Notes: a model not told the origin generated them from the sequence alone. A DNA stretch of 64,000 bases from Streptomyces cucumeris (GCF_024295805.1 NZ_JANCLX010000012.1:1-64000); one strand, 5' to 3'; shown: positions 35,692 to 45,153, counted from the stretch's first letter. Numbers and translations: made by a program.

Positions 35692-37308
35692 ATGAGCGAA
35701 TCCTCGCCCCGGCCCCCGGCGGCGCGCGGGGAGGCGGCGGACGGCGGCCCGCCCGGCGGGCGGGAGCCGATGCTGCGGCTCTCCGAACCCGCCGGACGCT
35801 GGGTGGTGCTCACCACCGTGCTCGGGTCCGCGATGGCGCTGCTCGACAGCACCGTGGTCAATGTGGCGCTGCCCCGGATCGGCCTCGACCTCGATGCCGA
35901 CCTGGCCGTCCTCCAGTGGACCGTCAACGCCTACATGCTCACCCTCGCCGGGCTGATCCTGCTGGGCGGGGCGCTCGGCGACCGGTTCGGACGGCGGCGG
36001 ATCTTCGTGCTCGGTGTGGTGTGGTTCGCCCTCGCGTCCCTGCTGTGCGGGCTGGCGCCGAACGCCGGGGTGCTGATCGTCGCCCGCGCCCTCCAGGGCA
36101 TCGGCGGGGCGCTGCTCACCCCCGGTTCGCTCGCCCTGATCCAGTCCGTGATCCACCCCGACGACCGGGCGCGGGCGGTCGGGCTGTGGTCCGGGTTCGG
36201 CGGCGTCGGCGCGGCGATCGGACCGTTCCTCGGCGGCTGGCTGGTCGACGGACCGGGCTGGCGCTGGGTGTTCTTCCTCAATGTGCCGCTGGCGGCGGTG
36301 TGTGTGCCGGTCGCGCTGCGCCATGTGCCCGAGACCCGCGATCCGGCAGCGCACGGCCGGTTCGACGTCCTCGGCGCCGCCCTGGGCGCGCTCTCGCTGG
36401 CCCTGGTGACCTATGCGCTGATCGCCGCGCCGGGCGGTGGCGGATCGCCCGCCGTGGTGGTTCCGGCGGTGCTCGGGGTGCTGATGGGGGTGGCCTTCAT
36501 CGTCGTGGAACGCCGTCGCCCCGATCCGATGCTGCCGCTGTCGCTCTTCTCCTCGCGCCAGTTCAGCGCGGTGAACGCGGTGACGCTGTGCGTGTACGCG
36601 GCCTTCGGCGGCTTCTTCTTCCTGTCCGTGCTGAACCTCCAGGTGGTCGTGGGCTACTCCGCCCTGGGGGCGGGCACCGCGCTGCTGCCGACCACCGTGC
36701 TGATGCTGCTGCTCTCGGCCCGCTCGGGCGAGCTCGGCAAGCGGATCGGTCCGCGGATCCCGCTGACCGTCGGCCCGCTGCTGTGCGCGGCCGGGATGCT
36801 GCTGATGACCCGGGCGGGGGTGGGCGCGGTCTACTGGCGGGACATCCTGCCCGCGCTGCTGGTGATGGGGCTGGGCATGGTGGTGCTGGTCGCCCCGCTG
36901 ACCGCGACCGTGCTGGCCTCGGTGGACGTCGCGCGGGCGGGTCTGGCCAGCGGGATCAACAACGCGGCGGCGCGGGCGGCGGGCCTGGTCGCGGTGGCGG
37001 CGCTGCCGCTGCTGGCGGGGATGAGCGAGGAGGCGTACCGGTCCGCGGACCGTTTCTCGGAGGCGTTCCGGCGGGCGATGCCGATCTGTGCGGTGGTGCT
37101 GGTCCTGGGCGCCCTCCTCGCCTGGACCATGGTGCGATCGGATGTGCTGAAGGTGCCGGAGGCGCCGCGGGAGGGCGCCGGGGTGCCCGCGGAGGCGGCG
37201 GCCGCCGCGGGGCGCGAGGAGGGCCCGTGCGCCCCGTGTCGCCCCCAGTGCGCCTACCACTGCGGTGTCGTCGCTCCACCCCTCGACCCCGGTGAACGCC
37301 AGGACTGA
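35692..37308 (+). CDS. DHA2-family multidrug efflux pump with Cys-rich tail
   Basis: This 538-residue protein starts at ATG 35692; a longer frame from 35641 is less likely. It has about 14 membrane segments and the DHA2 signatures LDSTVVNVALPRIG (motif D) and GDRFGRRRI (motif A). The EmrB/QacA-like family exports drugs, dyes or metabolites using the proton gradient. The cytosolic C-terminus ends in CAPCRPQCAYHC, a CxxCxxxCxxxC cluster not usual in this family. No regulator gene flanks it; a promoter may lie in the 180 bp after fba. Substrate unknown. Confidence 0.88.
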   Translation: MSESSPRPPAARGEAADGGPPGGREPMLRLSEPAGRWVVLTTVLGSAMALLDSTVVNVALPRIGLDLDADLAVLQWTVNAYMLTLAGLILLGGALGDRFGRRRIFVLGVVWFALASLLCGLAPNAGVLIVARALQGIGGALLTPGSLALIQSVIHPDDRARAVGLWSGFGGVGAAIGPFLGGWLVDGPGWRWVFFLNVPLAAVCVPVALRHVPETRDPAAHGRFDVLGAALGALSLALVTYALIAAPGGGGSPAVVVPAVLGVLMGVAFIVVERRRPDPMLPLSLFSSRQFSAVNAVTLCVYAAFGGFFFLSVLNLQVVVGYSALGAGTALLPTTVLMLLLSARSGELGKRIGPRIPLTVGPLLCAAGMLLMTRAGVGAVYWRDILPALLVMGLGMVVLVAPLTATVLASVDVARAGLASGINNAAARAAGLVAVAALPLLAGMSEEAYRSADRFSEAFRRAMPICAVVLVLGALLAWTMVRSDVLKVPEAPREGAGVPAEAAAAAGREEGPCAPCRPQCAYHCGVVAPPLDPGERQD

Positions 37309-37474
37309 CCTCCGGCCGGGCGGGCTCGCGGGGTGCGGGCCGCCCGTGCCCACGTGCGCGGGCGTGCCGGGCGCGAACCCGGGCGCGGGCGGGGGCGTGT
37401 GGGTGTGGTGCGGGCGCCGGGGAGCCTTCGCGCCGCGTATCGGCGGTGGCCGCGGACCAGGCAGACTGGAACCC

Positions 37475-37888
37475 ATGGCCATTCACGAGAACCTGCTCGG
37501 GGGACCGCCCCCGACCCATCTGCCCGACGACCCGGAGCCCCGGGAGCTGCTCGCCTCCGGCGCGGCCCCCTCCGAGGTCGCCGCGAAGTACCCGGCCTCC
37601 TGTCTCGCCTGGGCGCAGCTCGCCGACGAGGCGTTCGAGGCCGGCCGGGTGGTCGAGTCCTACGCGTACGCCCGCACCGGCTACCACCGCGGTCTCGACG
37701 CCCTGCGCCGCAGCGGCTGGAAGGGCCACGGCCCGGTGCCGTTCGAGCACGAGCCCAACCGGGGCTTCCTGCGCGCCCTGCACGCGCTCGCCCGCGCCGC
37801 CCAGTCCATCGGCGAGCAGGAGGAGTACGAGCGCTGCTCGACCTTCCTCCGGGAGAGCTCCCCGACCGCGGCGGACACGCTCTCCTGA
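37475..37888 (+). CDS. DUF3151 family protein
   Basis: This 137-residue protein is read from ATG 37475. It matches the actinobacterial DUF3151 pattern: MAIHENLLGGPPPTHLP, REL near 25, VAAKYPASCLAWAQLADEAFEAGRVVESYAYARTGYHRGLDALRRSGW (about 37-85), and GHGPVPFEHEPNRGFLRALHALARAAQSIGE. The helical repeats resemble TPR-like folds. The function is not known; it is well conserved in mycobacteria and Streptomyces, which speaks for a housekeeping role. A hairpin without T-run lies 140 bp downstream. Confidence 0.82.
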   Translation: MAIHENLLGGPPPTHLPDDPEPRELLASGAAPSEVAAKYPASCLAWAQLADEAFEAGRVVESYAYARTGYHRGLDALRRSGWKGHGPVPFEHEPNRGFLRALHALARAAQSIGEQEEYERCSTFLRESSPTAADTLS

Positions 37889-38028
37889 GCCGAACCCGCT
37901 CAGCCGCCCCGTTGCCGGGGCACGAGACCCGGGGCCGGGGCCCGTCGGCGGTGATCCGTTCCGGCGGGCCCCGATCCGCGTGGTGATCCGTACTTGCCGA
38001 ACATCCGCGTGACACGCATGATGCGGAG

Positions 38029-38052
38029 AGGGCCCGCTGATGTGCGGGCCCT
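38029..38052. terminator. Hairpin between DUF3151 gene and kyn operon
   Basis: A 9-bp perfect stem (AGGGCCCGC / GCGGGCCCT) around TGATGT sits about 75 bp before kynA. It may terminate the DUF3151 transcript or lie in the kyn leader. Confidence 0.5.
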
Positions 38053-38126
38053 GAGGGGACCGGGGCTCCGAGACCGAAGGGAAGGGGCGGACCGCTACCC
38101 GGTAGCGCGCAGTACCAGGAGACGCG

Positions 38127-39020
38127 ATGTCGCAGCAGCCTGCCCCGAACGCCACCGCCCCGAAGGAAGGCCCGCCGCCGGAGTCCATGACCCCGGACGC
38201 CGAGGCCGAGGCGCCTCATCTCGACTTCCAGGGCACCACCCCGTACGAGGACTACGTCCAGGCGTCGGTCCTCACCCACCTCCAGCACCCCCTCTCCGAT
38301 GACCCCGGCGAGATGGTCTTCCTGGTCACCACCCAGGTCATGGAGCTGTGGTTCACCGTCATCGTCCATGAGTGGCACACCGCGGCCCAGGCGCTGCGCG
38401 AGGACGACCTGCCCACCGCGATGGCGGCGCTGAAGCGCTCCACCTACGAGCTGGAGTCGCTGAACAGCTCCTGGAAGCCGCTCGCCCACCTCACCCCGGG
38501 CCAGTTCAACGCCTACCGCTCCGCGCTCGGCGACGGCTCCGGTTTCCAGTCCGCGATGTACCGGCGGATGGAGTTCCTGCTCGGTGAGAAGTCCGCGTCG
38601 ATGCTGGTGCCGCACCGGGGCGCGCCGCGCGTCCACGCCGAGCTGGAGAAGGCGCTCACCGAACCCAGCCTCTACGACGAGGTGCTGCGCTTCCTGGCCC
38701 GCCGCGGCTTCGCCGTCCCGGCCGCCGTCCTGGAGCGCGATCCCGCCCTGCGCTACGCACCGGACCCGGGGGTGGAGCGGGTGTGGCAGGAGATCTACTC
38801 CGGCCCCGGACCGCGGGAGGACGAGCTGACCCGGCTCGGCGAGGCCCTCACCGAGGTCGCCGAGCTGGTGTGGCGCTGGCGCAACGACCATCTCGTGGCC
38901 ACCCGGCGGGCGATGGGCGCCAAGACCGGCACCGGCGGTTCCGCCGGGGTCGCCTGGCTGGAGAAGCGCGCCACGAAGAACGTCTTCCCCGAGCTGTGGA
39001 CGGCGCGCAGCCATGTCTGA
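38127..39020 (+). CDS. kynA: Tryptophan 2,3-dioxygenase
   Basis: This 297-residue haem enzyme starts at ATG 38127 behind CCAGGAG. Segments typical of the family are MVFLVTTQVMELWFTVIVHEW (substrate and haem pocket), LGDGSGFQSAMYRRMEFLLG, and the axial histidine in NDHLVATRRAMGAKTGTGGSAGVAWL near 251-276. It opens the indole ring of tryptophan with O2 to N-formylkynurenine, the first step of the kynurenine route. The gene overlaps kynU by 8 bp and heads a four-gene operon. The N-terminal 30 residues (Pro/Glu-rich) are extra and probably disordered. Confidence 0.95.
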   Translation: MSQQPAPNATAPKEGPPPESMTPDAEAEAPHLDFQGTTPYEDYVQASVLTHLQHPLSDDPGEMVFLVTTQVMELWFTVIVHEWHTAAQALREDDLPTAMAALKRSTYELESLNSSWKPLAHLTPGQFNAYRSALGDGSGFQSAMYRRMEFLLGEKSASMLVPHRGAPRVHAELEKALTEPSLYDEVLRFLARRGFAVPAAVLERDPALRYAPDPGVERVWQEIYSGPGPREDELTRLGEALTEVAELVWRWRNDHLVATRRAMGAKTGTGGSAGVAWLEKRATKNVFPELWTARSHV

Positions 39021-40260
39021 CACCACGCTCTCCGGTGCGCGGGCACTGACCGACGAGGCCGCGGGGCTCGACGCGGCCGATGAACTCCGCGCCAAGCGCG
39101 CCGCCTTCGCCCTCGACGACGCCGTCTACCTCGACGGCAATTCACTGGGCGCACTGCCGACCGCCGTCCCCGGGCGGCTGGCCGATGTCATCACCCGGGA
39201 GTGGGGTGCGCTGCGCATCCGCTCCTGGGGGGAGAGCGGCTGGTGGACCGCGCCGGAGCGGATCGGCGACCGGGTGGGACGGCTGATCGGGGCGGCCCCC
39301 GGCCAGGTGGTCGTCGGCGACTCGACGAGCGTGAACGTCTTCAAGGCGGTCGTCGGCGCGGTGCGGATCGCGCAGGCGCGCGGTGCCCACCGCGACCAGA
39401 TCCTCGTCGACGAGTCCACCTTCCCGACCGACGGCTACATCGCCGAGTCCGCCGCCCGGATGACCGGCTGCACCCTGCGGCCGGTGGTGGCGGGCGACGT
39501 CCCCACCGCGGTCGGGCCGCGCACCGCCGTGGCACTGGTCAACCATGTCGACTACCGGACCGGACGGCTCCATGACCTGCCCGGGACCACCGCCGCCGTG
39601 CACGCCGCGGGTGCGCTCGTCGTCTGGGACCTGTGCCACAGCGCGGGCGCGCTGCCGGTCGGACTGGACGCGCACGGCGTCGACCTCGCCGTGGGCTGTA
39701 CGTACAAGTACCTCAACGGCGGGCCGGGTTCGCCCGCGTATCTGTACGTCGCCAACGAGCACCAGCCCCGGTTCGACTCCCCGCTCCCGGGCTGGAACTC
39801 GCACGCCGACCCGTTCGCCATGGACCCCGCCTACGCCCCGGCCGACGGTGCGGTCCGCGGCCGGGTCGGCACCCCGGACATCCTCTCCATGCTGGCGCTG
39901 GAGACCGCGCTGGAGGTGTGGGACGACGTCACGGTCGAGGCGGTGCGGACCAAGAGCCTGGCCCTGACCGACTTCTTCCTGCGCTGCGTGGGGGCGTACG
40001 TTCCGGCGGGCCGGGTCGAGTCGATCACCCCGGCCGAGCACGGGCGGCGCGGCAGCCAGGTCGCGCTGCGCTGTGCGGACGCGGGCGAGGTGATGGCGGA
40101 GCTGGTGCGGCGCGGTGTGGTCGGTGACTTCCGCCGCCCCGATGTGCTGCGCTTCGGCTTCACCCCGCTGTACACCGGGTTCGCGGACGTGGAGCGCGCG
40201 GCGCGGGTGCTGGCCGATGTCCTGGCCGGGGAGCCGGGCGAGGACGGCGTGACCGGGTGA
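39013..40260 (+). CDS. kynU: Kynureninase
   Basis: This 415-residue PLP enzyme starts at ATG 39013 inside the end of kynA. Family segments are LDGNSLGALP near 38-47, VVVGDSTSVNVFKAVVGAV, WDLCHSAGALPVGLDAHGVDLAVGCTYKYLNGGPGSPAYLYV (the PLP lysine is in CTYKYLNGG) and the C-terminal FRRPDVLRFGFTPLYTGFAD. It cleaves kynurenine to anthranilate and alanine. In the operon it acts after tryptophan dioxygenase and a formamidase. The overlap with the downstream hydrolase is 4 bp (GTGA), so the three are translated together. Length is normal. Confidence 0.95.
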   Translation: MSDTTLSGARALTDEAAGLDAADELRAKRAAFALDDAVYLDGNSLGALPTAVPGRLADVITREWGALRIRSWGESGWWTAPERIGDRVGRLIGAAPGQVVVGDSTSVNVFKAVVGAVRIAQARGAHRDQILVDESTFPTDGYIAESAARMTGCTLRPVVAGDVPTAVGPRTAVALVNHVDYRTGRLHDLPGTTAAVHAAGALVVWDLCHSAGALPVGLDAHGVDLAVGCTYKYLNGGPGSPAYLYVANEHQPRFDSPLPGWNSHADPFAMDPAYAPADGAVRGRVGTPDILSMLALETALEVWDDVTVEAVRTKSLALTDFFLRCVGAYVPAGRVESITPAEHGRRGSQVALRCADAGEVMAELVRRGVVGDFRRPDVLRFGFTPLYTGFADVERAARVLADVLAGEPGEDGVTG

Positions 40261-41228
40261 CCGGCCCCCGCGACCCCGCCGCGGTGACGGCGGCCGAGGA
40301 GGCGTCCCTCCTCGGCCTCGCCCCGGTGGCACCGGACGCCACCGGCGCGTACGGCGAACACCCGGACCAGGTCGTGGACTTCCACCTGCCGCCCGGAGGG
40401 GCGGTGGGTGGTGCCGCCCCGCTGGTGCTGCTCTTCCACGGCGGCGCCTGGCGCGCCCCCTACGACCGGCAGCATCTGTCCCCGTTCGCCGCCCACCTGG
40501 CGTCCCGGGGCTTCGCGGTGGCCTCGGCCGAATACCGCCGCGGCGCCGCCCCCAGCGGCGCCGCCGCACCCGGCGGTGAGGCTCACCGGGAACACCCGCC
40601 AGGGGCGCGGCACCTGGCGGGACGGTGGCCGGAGACGTTCGACGACATCGCCGCCGTCATGGACGCCGTGCCCCGGCTCGTGGGGGAGTCGGGGCACGCC
40701 GGCCGCGTCGACACCGGACGGCTGGTGCTCGCCGGGCACTCCGCGGGCGGACACGCCGCGCTGTGGGCGGCGGCGCGGCACCGGCTGCCGCCGGGCGCGC
40801 CCTGGCGGCTGTCCGCGCCGCCCCGTGTCCACGGAGTGGTGGCCCTCGCCCCGATCGCGGACCTCACCACCGCCCGTGCGCTGCACGTCTGTTCCGACGC
40901 GGTGGACCAGCTCCTCGGCACCGGTGACGAGGGGGCCGCCCGGCTGCCGTGCGCCGATCCCGCCGCGCTGCTGCCCACCGGCGTCCGCACCACGGTCGTC
41001 CAGGGCGGTACCGACGTCGATGTCCCGCCGCAGGTCGCGGACTCCTTCGCGGTGGCCGCGGCCGCCGCCGGGCAGCCGGTGCGGACCGTACGCGCTGCCG
41101 CGGCCGGGCACTTCCCGCTGATCGACCCCACGGCCGCGGCCGTGCGCACGGTCGTCGCCGAGATCGCCCGCATCGCGTCCGGTGACCCCTGGAGGCCGGG
41201 CCCGCCGAGGGGTAGCGTCCCGGCATGA
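40257..41228 (+). CDS. Alpha/beta hydrolase, probable kynurenine formamidase
   Basis: This 323-residue hydrolase overlaps kynU by 4 bp. The oxyanion motif HGGAW starts at residue 61 and the nucleophile lies in GHSAGG at Ser162. A TTVVQGGTDVDVPPQ segment supplies an acid and GHFPLIDP a histidine near the end, a standard triad order. HGGxW is shared by eukaryotic-type kynurenine formamidases, and its position between kynU and the P450 in a tryptophan-degrading operon makes formamidase (N-formylkynurenine to kynurenine) the best guess. Alternatively it is an esterase for a downstream product. The usual metal-dependent KynB is not present here. Confidence 0.78.
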   Translation: MTGPRDPAAVTAAEEASLLGLAPVAPDATGAYGEHPDQVVDFHLPPGGAVGGAAPLVLLFHGGAWRAPYDRQHLSPFAAHLASRGFAVASAEYRRGAAPSGAAAPGGEAHREHPPGARHLAGRWPETFDDIAAVMDAVPRLVGESGHAGRVDTGRLVLAGHSAGGHAALWAAARHRLPPGAPWRLSAPPRVHGVVALAPIADLTTARALHVCSDAVDQLLGTGDEGAARLPCADPAALLPTGVRTTVVQGGTDVDVPPQVADSFAVAAAAAGQPVRTVRAAAAGHFPLIDPTAAAVRTVVAEIARIASGDPWRPGPPRGSVPA

Positions 41229-42448
41229 CCAGTACTGTGCCGCCCGCCGCCTTCGACCCGTGGCGGCCCTCGTTCGTCGCCGATCCGTACCCGGCCTACG
41301 CCGAGCTGCGCGAGAGCGGGCGGGCGCACTGGTTCGCACCGTCCCGGCAGTGGCTGATCCCGCACTTCGACGACGCCCGCGCGCTGCTGGCCGACCGCAG
41401 GCTCGGCCGCACCTATCTGCACCGGTTCAGCCACGAGGAGTTCGGGCGTAGCGCGCCGCCGCCCGAGCATGAGCCGTTCCACACCCTCAACGACTACGGG
41501 ATGCTCGATCTGGAGGCACCGGACCACACCCGGATCCGGCGGCTGGTCTCCAAGGCGTTCACCCCGCGGACGGTCGAGGCGCTGGTCCCGACGATCCGGC
41601 GGCTGGCGGACGGGCTGGTCGACTCCTTCGTCGCTGCGGGCGGCGGCGACCTCATCGCCTCGGTCGCCGAACCGCTGCCGGTGGCCGTGATCGCGGAGAT
41701 GCTCGGCATCCCGCCCGCCGACCGGTCCTCGCTGCGCCCGTGGTCGGCGGACATCTGCGGGATGTACGAGCTCAACCCGGACGGGGAGACCGCGGACCGG
41801 GCGGTGCGCGCCTCGCTGGAGTTCTCCGCCTATCTGCGGGAGTTGATCGCCGCCCGTCGCAAGGATCCCGGTGAGGACCTGATCAGCGCGCTGATCGCGG
41901 CGTATGACGAGGGCGACCGGCTCTCCGAACAGGAGATGATCTCCACCTGTGTGCTGCTGCTCAACGCGGGCCACGAGGCGACGGTCAACTCCACTGGCAA
42001 CGGCTGGTGGACCCTCTTCCGCCACCCCGGCCAGCTTGCGGCGCTGCGGGCCGATCCGGAGGGGCTGCTGCCCACCGCGGTGGACGAACTGCTGCGGTTC
42101 GACACCCCGTTGCAGCTCTTCGAGCGCTGGGTGCTGGACGATATCGAGGTGGACGGCACGGTGATCCCGCGCGGCAGCGAGGTGGCCATCCTCTTCGGCT
42201 CGGCCAACCGCGACCCGGCGCGCTTCGGCCACCCCGACACCCTGGATCTCGCACGGACGGACAATCCGCATCTGAGCTTCGGCGCGGGCATCCACTACTG
42301 CCTGGGCGCCCCGCTGGCCCGGCTGGAACTCCAGGCGTCCTTCGGGGCGCTGCTGCGCAAGGCGCCCCGGCTGCGGCTGGTGGAGGAGCCGCAGTGGCGG
42401 CCGGGCTTTGTGATCCGGGGGCTGACCGAGCTGGTGGCCGAGGTCTGA
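41225..42448 (+). CDS. Cytochrome P450 (CYP107-like)
   Basis: This 407-residue P450 starts at ATG 41225, overlapping the hydrolase stop by 4 bp. Motifs: I-helix LLNAGHEATVNST (A-G-x-x-A-T), K-helix VDELLRFDTP, and the haem loop SFGAGIHYCLGAPLAR with Cys359. The overall pattern fits the CYP107 family; a similar gene exists in the same place in S. coelicolor, to my recollection. It needs ferredoxin and a reductase, none of which is nearby. Coupling to the kyn operon suggests that it oxidises a tryptophan-derived metabolite, but substrate is unknown. It ends the operon; the next genes are on the minus strand. Confidence 0.88.
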   Translation: MTSTVPPAAFDPWRPSFVADPYPAYAELRESGRAHWFAPSRQWLIPHFDDARALLADRRLGRTYLHRFSHEEFGRSAPPPEHEPFHTLNDYGMLDLEAPDHTRIRRLVSKAFTPRTVEALVPTIRRLADGLVDSFVAAGGGDLIASVAEPLPVAVIAEMLGIPPADRSSLRPWSADICGMYELNPDGETADRAVRASLEFSAYLRELIAARRKDPGEDLISALIAAYDEGDRLSEQEMISTCVLLLNAGHEATVNSTGNGWWTLFRHPGQLAALRADPEGLLPTAVDELLRFDTPLQLFERWVLDDIEVDGTVIPRGSEVAILFGSANRDPARFGHPDTLDLARTDNPHLSFGAGIHYCLGAPLARLELQASFGALLRKAPRLRLVEEPQWRPGFVIRGLTELVAEV

Positions 42449-42589
42449 GCGGCCGCCCGCTGTCCGTCCACAGCATGTGGAAAGCCCCGGCGAGAACGAC
42501 CCGGCGCGGCGGAACGCCGCTCGGCGCCGACCACCGCGGGGAGCGCGGGGCCGGCGCCGAGAGGGCCGGGGGCGATGGGCTGACGGGGG

Positions 42590-44239
42590 TCAGCCGCCGA
42601 TGTCGCGACGGCGCAGTCCCACCAGACCTCCGGCGGTCAGAACGACAGAGAGCAGCAGCGACCACAGGAAGGGCGCGGCTGTGACATCGTCACCGGGCAG
42701 CTTCGGCAGATGGCTGAACGGCGAGGTGTTCATCACCGACTGGGAGACCTTCAGCGCCGGGCCCATCCAGCCCAGGGCCACCACCCAGCCGACCACGGCC
42801 CAGGCCGCGGAGGTGTACTTCGGCACCACACCGACCAGGAAGACGGCGGCGCTGGTGACCACCCAGAGCGCGGGGGCCTGGGCGAGGGTGGCGCCCACGG
42901 CGCGCGGGACCCCGCCCATGTCGTCGGCGGCCACACCGTAGCCCACGCCCAGCGCGAGTCCGCCGATGGCGAGCACCACGACCGGGCCGAGATAGGCGAT
43001 GACCAGATGGCTCCCGGCCCAGCGCAGCCTGCTGACCGCGTTGGACAGCAGGGGTTCGGCGCGCTGGTCGGTCTCCTCACTGCGCAGCCGCAGCACCGCG
43101 CTGGCCGTGTAGACGGTGAGGATGGTGCCGAGGATGCCGACCATGGAGGCGAGGAAGGCGTCGTTCAGCCCCTGGGCGCCGCCCATCCGCTGGATGATCT
43201 CGCGGGTCTGGTCGCTGTCGCCGAGGAAGTCGTCGGCCCCGTCGGAGATGGCGCCGAAGATGAGACCGGCGAAGACGAAGCCCGCGCTCCAGCCGAGCAG
43301 CGCACCGCGGTGCAGCCGCCAGCCCAGTCCGAAGACCCCGTTGAGGGACGGTCCGGCGGCCGGGGGGCCGGGGCGGGTGGCGTAGAAGCTGGCGCCCACG
43401 TCGCGACGGCCCGCCAGCGAGTAGGCCAGGGCGGTGGAGGCGGCGGCGAGCACGGCGATCAGCAGCAGCGGCCACCAGCGCTCATCCGCGAACGGCCGGG
43501 CGTACTCGGCCCAGCCCAGCGGCGAGAGCCACACCAGCACATGGCCGGAGCCCCGCGAACCGTCCTCGGCGGCGTCGCCCGCCATCCGCAGCACGAAGGC
43601 GACACCGACGGCCGCGGAGGTCAGCCCGCGGGCCAGCCGTGCGTTCTCGGTGAGCTGGGCGGCGACGGCGGCGAGCCCGCCGAAGGCCATCCCGGACAGG
43701 CCGACGGCCAGCCCCAGCGCGAGCGCGCCGGTGCCGCCCTGGCCCGCGAGACTGCCCGCGATCAGAACGGTGACCGCGGCGTTGGCGATGCCCACGGCCA
43801 GCAGGGCCGAGGTCAGCCCCGCGCGGCGGCCGACCATACAGGCGGACAGCGCCTCCTGACGGCCGGTCTCCTCCTCCTCGCGGGTGTGCCGGATCACGAT
43901 GAGCAGGCTCATGATCGCGGCGAACACGGAGAGGAACGCGCCCACCCGCCACACGGTGAGCGCCCCGAGCGAATCGTCGAAGGCGGCACCGAACAGGGCC
44001 CGGGTCGAGCCGTTCCCATTCATGTCGGCGACGAGGTCGGAGCGGGCCTCGGGGGTGTCGTACGCGCCCTTGAGGCGGCCCACGGTGCTGCTCGCGGTCA
44101 GCCCCAGGCACAGCACCCAGACCGGCATCATGATCCGGTCGCGGCGCAGCGCGAGCCGCAGCAGGGTGCCGGTGCCGGCCAGGTCCTTGGACGAGCCGCG
44201 GGTGCGGGCCGGGACCCGCGCGTCGGCGACGGCGGTCAT
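42590..44239 (-). CDS. ABC exporter permease
   Basis: This 549-residue protein has about 12 hydrophobic segments (MMPVWVLCLGLTASSTVG, GAFLSVFAAIMSLLIVI, ALGLAVGLSGMAFGGLAAVAA, GWSAGFVFAGLIFGAISDG, GILGTILTVYTASAVLRL, VVVLAIGGLALGVGYGV and others), the layout of polyketide-antibiotic exporter permeases of the ABC-2 type. It would form the membrane part with the ATPase encoded upstream, with which it overlaps by 4 bp. Members confer resistance to or export of natural products. The regulator gene at 45219 is divergent from this pair. A conserved loop with RLRSEETDQRAEPLLSNAVSR lies near residues 380-400. Confidence 0.85.
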   Translation of the reverse strand: MTAVADARVPARTRGSSKDLAGTGTLLRLALRRDRIMMPVWVLCLGLTASSTVGRLKGAYDTPEARSDLVADMNGNGSTRALFGAAFDDSLGALTVWRVGAFLSVFAAIMSLLIVIRHTREEEETGRQEALSACMVGRRAGLTSALLAVGIANAAVTVLIAGSLAGQGGTGALALGLAVGLSGMAFGGLAAVAAQLTENARLARGLTSAAVGVAFVLRMAGDAAEDGSRGSGHVLVWLSPLGWAEYARPFADERWWPLLLIAVLAAASTALAYSLAGRRDVGASFYATRPGPPAAGPSLNGVFGLGWRLHRGALLGWSAGFVFAGLIFGAISDGADDFLGDSDQTREIIQRMGGAQGLNDAFLASMVGILGTILTVYTASAVLRLRSEETDQRAEPLLSNAVSRLRWAGSHLVIAYLGPVVVLAIGGLALGVGYGVAADDMGGVPRAVGATLAQAPALWVVTSAAVFLVGVVPKYTSAAWAVVGWVVALGWMGPALKVSQSVMNTSPFSHLPKLPGDDVTAAPFLWSLLLSVVLTAGGLVGLRRRDIGG

Positions 44240-45153
44240 CGGGCGACCGCCCCTTCGCCGGCGCGGGCCGCGTCGTCCTGGTAGTGCCGCAGGAAGAGCT
44301 CCTCCAGCGTGGGCGGGGTCGAGATGAGGCTGCGCACCCCGGACTGGGTGAGCCGGCGCAGCACCCCGTCCAGATGGTCGCTGTCGACCTGGAGCTTGAC
44401 CCGGCGGTCCTGGACGTCCAGGTTGTGCACGCCGGGGAGCTCGGACAGACCGTTCACCGGTTCGGCCAGCTCGGCCGTGACCGAGGTACGGGTCAGATGG
44501 CGGAGCTGGGCGAGCGAACCCGACTCCACCCGCGCGCCCTTGCGGATGATGCTGACGCGGTCACACAGCGCCTCGACCTCGCTGAGGATGTGGCTGGAGA
44601 GCAGCACCGTGCGGCCGCGGTCGCGCTCCTCGGCCACGCACTCCCGGAAGACCTCTTCCATCAGCGGGTCGAGCCCGGAGGTGGGTTCGTCCAGGATCAG
44701 CAGCTCGACATCCGAGGAGAACGCGGCGACCAGGGCGACCTTCTGGCGGTTGCCCTTGGAGTAGGTGCGCCCCTTCTTGGTGGGGTCGAGCTCGAAGCGG
44801 TCCAGGAGCTCGGCACGCCGGGCCGCGTCCAGCCCGCCGCGCAGCCGCCCGTACAGGTCGATGACCTCGCCACCGCTGAGGTTGCGCCACAGGGTGACGT
44901 CTCCGGGGACGTACGCGATGTGCCGATGGAGGTCGACCGCGTCGTGCCAGGGGTCCTTGCCGAGCAACTGGACCGCACCGGCATCGGCCCGCAGCAGCCC
45001 CAGCAGGACCCGGATGGTGGTGGACTTCCCGGCACCGTTCGGCCCGAGGAAGCCATGGACCTCACCTGCCTCGACTTCGAGGTCGAGGCCGTCCAACGCG
45101 TGGGTCCGGCCGAACGACTTGTGCAGGCCGGACGCGGAGATTGCCGTCTTCAT
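44236..45153 (-). CDS. ABC transporter ATPase
   Basis: This 305-residue ATPase has Walker A (GPNGAGKST near 38-46), Q-loop, signature-like YSKGNRQKVAL, and Walker B with LLILDEPTSGLDP. The region after residue 210 is a regulatory domain of the DrrA/CcmA type (RHLTRTSVTAELAEPVNGL, LISTPPTLEELFLRHY). It energises the permease encoded downstream, giving an antibiotic-type exporter. The 5' ends of this gene and a MarR-like gene face each other across 65 bp, a typical regulator/exporter layout. A TTTC-A-GAAA symmetry near 45173-45181 may be the operator. Confidence 0.92.
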   Translation of the reverse strand: MKTAISASGLHKSFGRTHALDGLDLEVEAGEVHGFLGPNGAGKSTTIRVLLGLLRADAGAVQLLGKDPWHDAVDLHRHIAYVPGDVTLWRNLSGGEVIDLYGRLRGGLDAARRAELLDRFELDPTKKGRTYSKGNRQKVALVAAFSSDVELLILDEPTSGLDPLMEEVFRECVAEERDRGRTVLLSSHILSEVEALCDRVSIIRKGARVESGSLAQLRHLTRTSVTAELAEPVNGLSELPGVHNLDVQDRRVKLQVDSDHLDGVLRRLTQSGVRSLISTPPTLEELFLRHYQDDAARAGEGAVAR

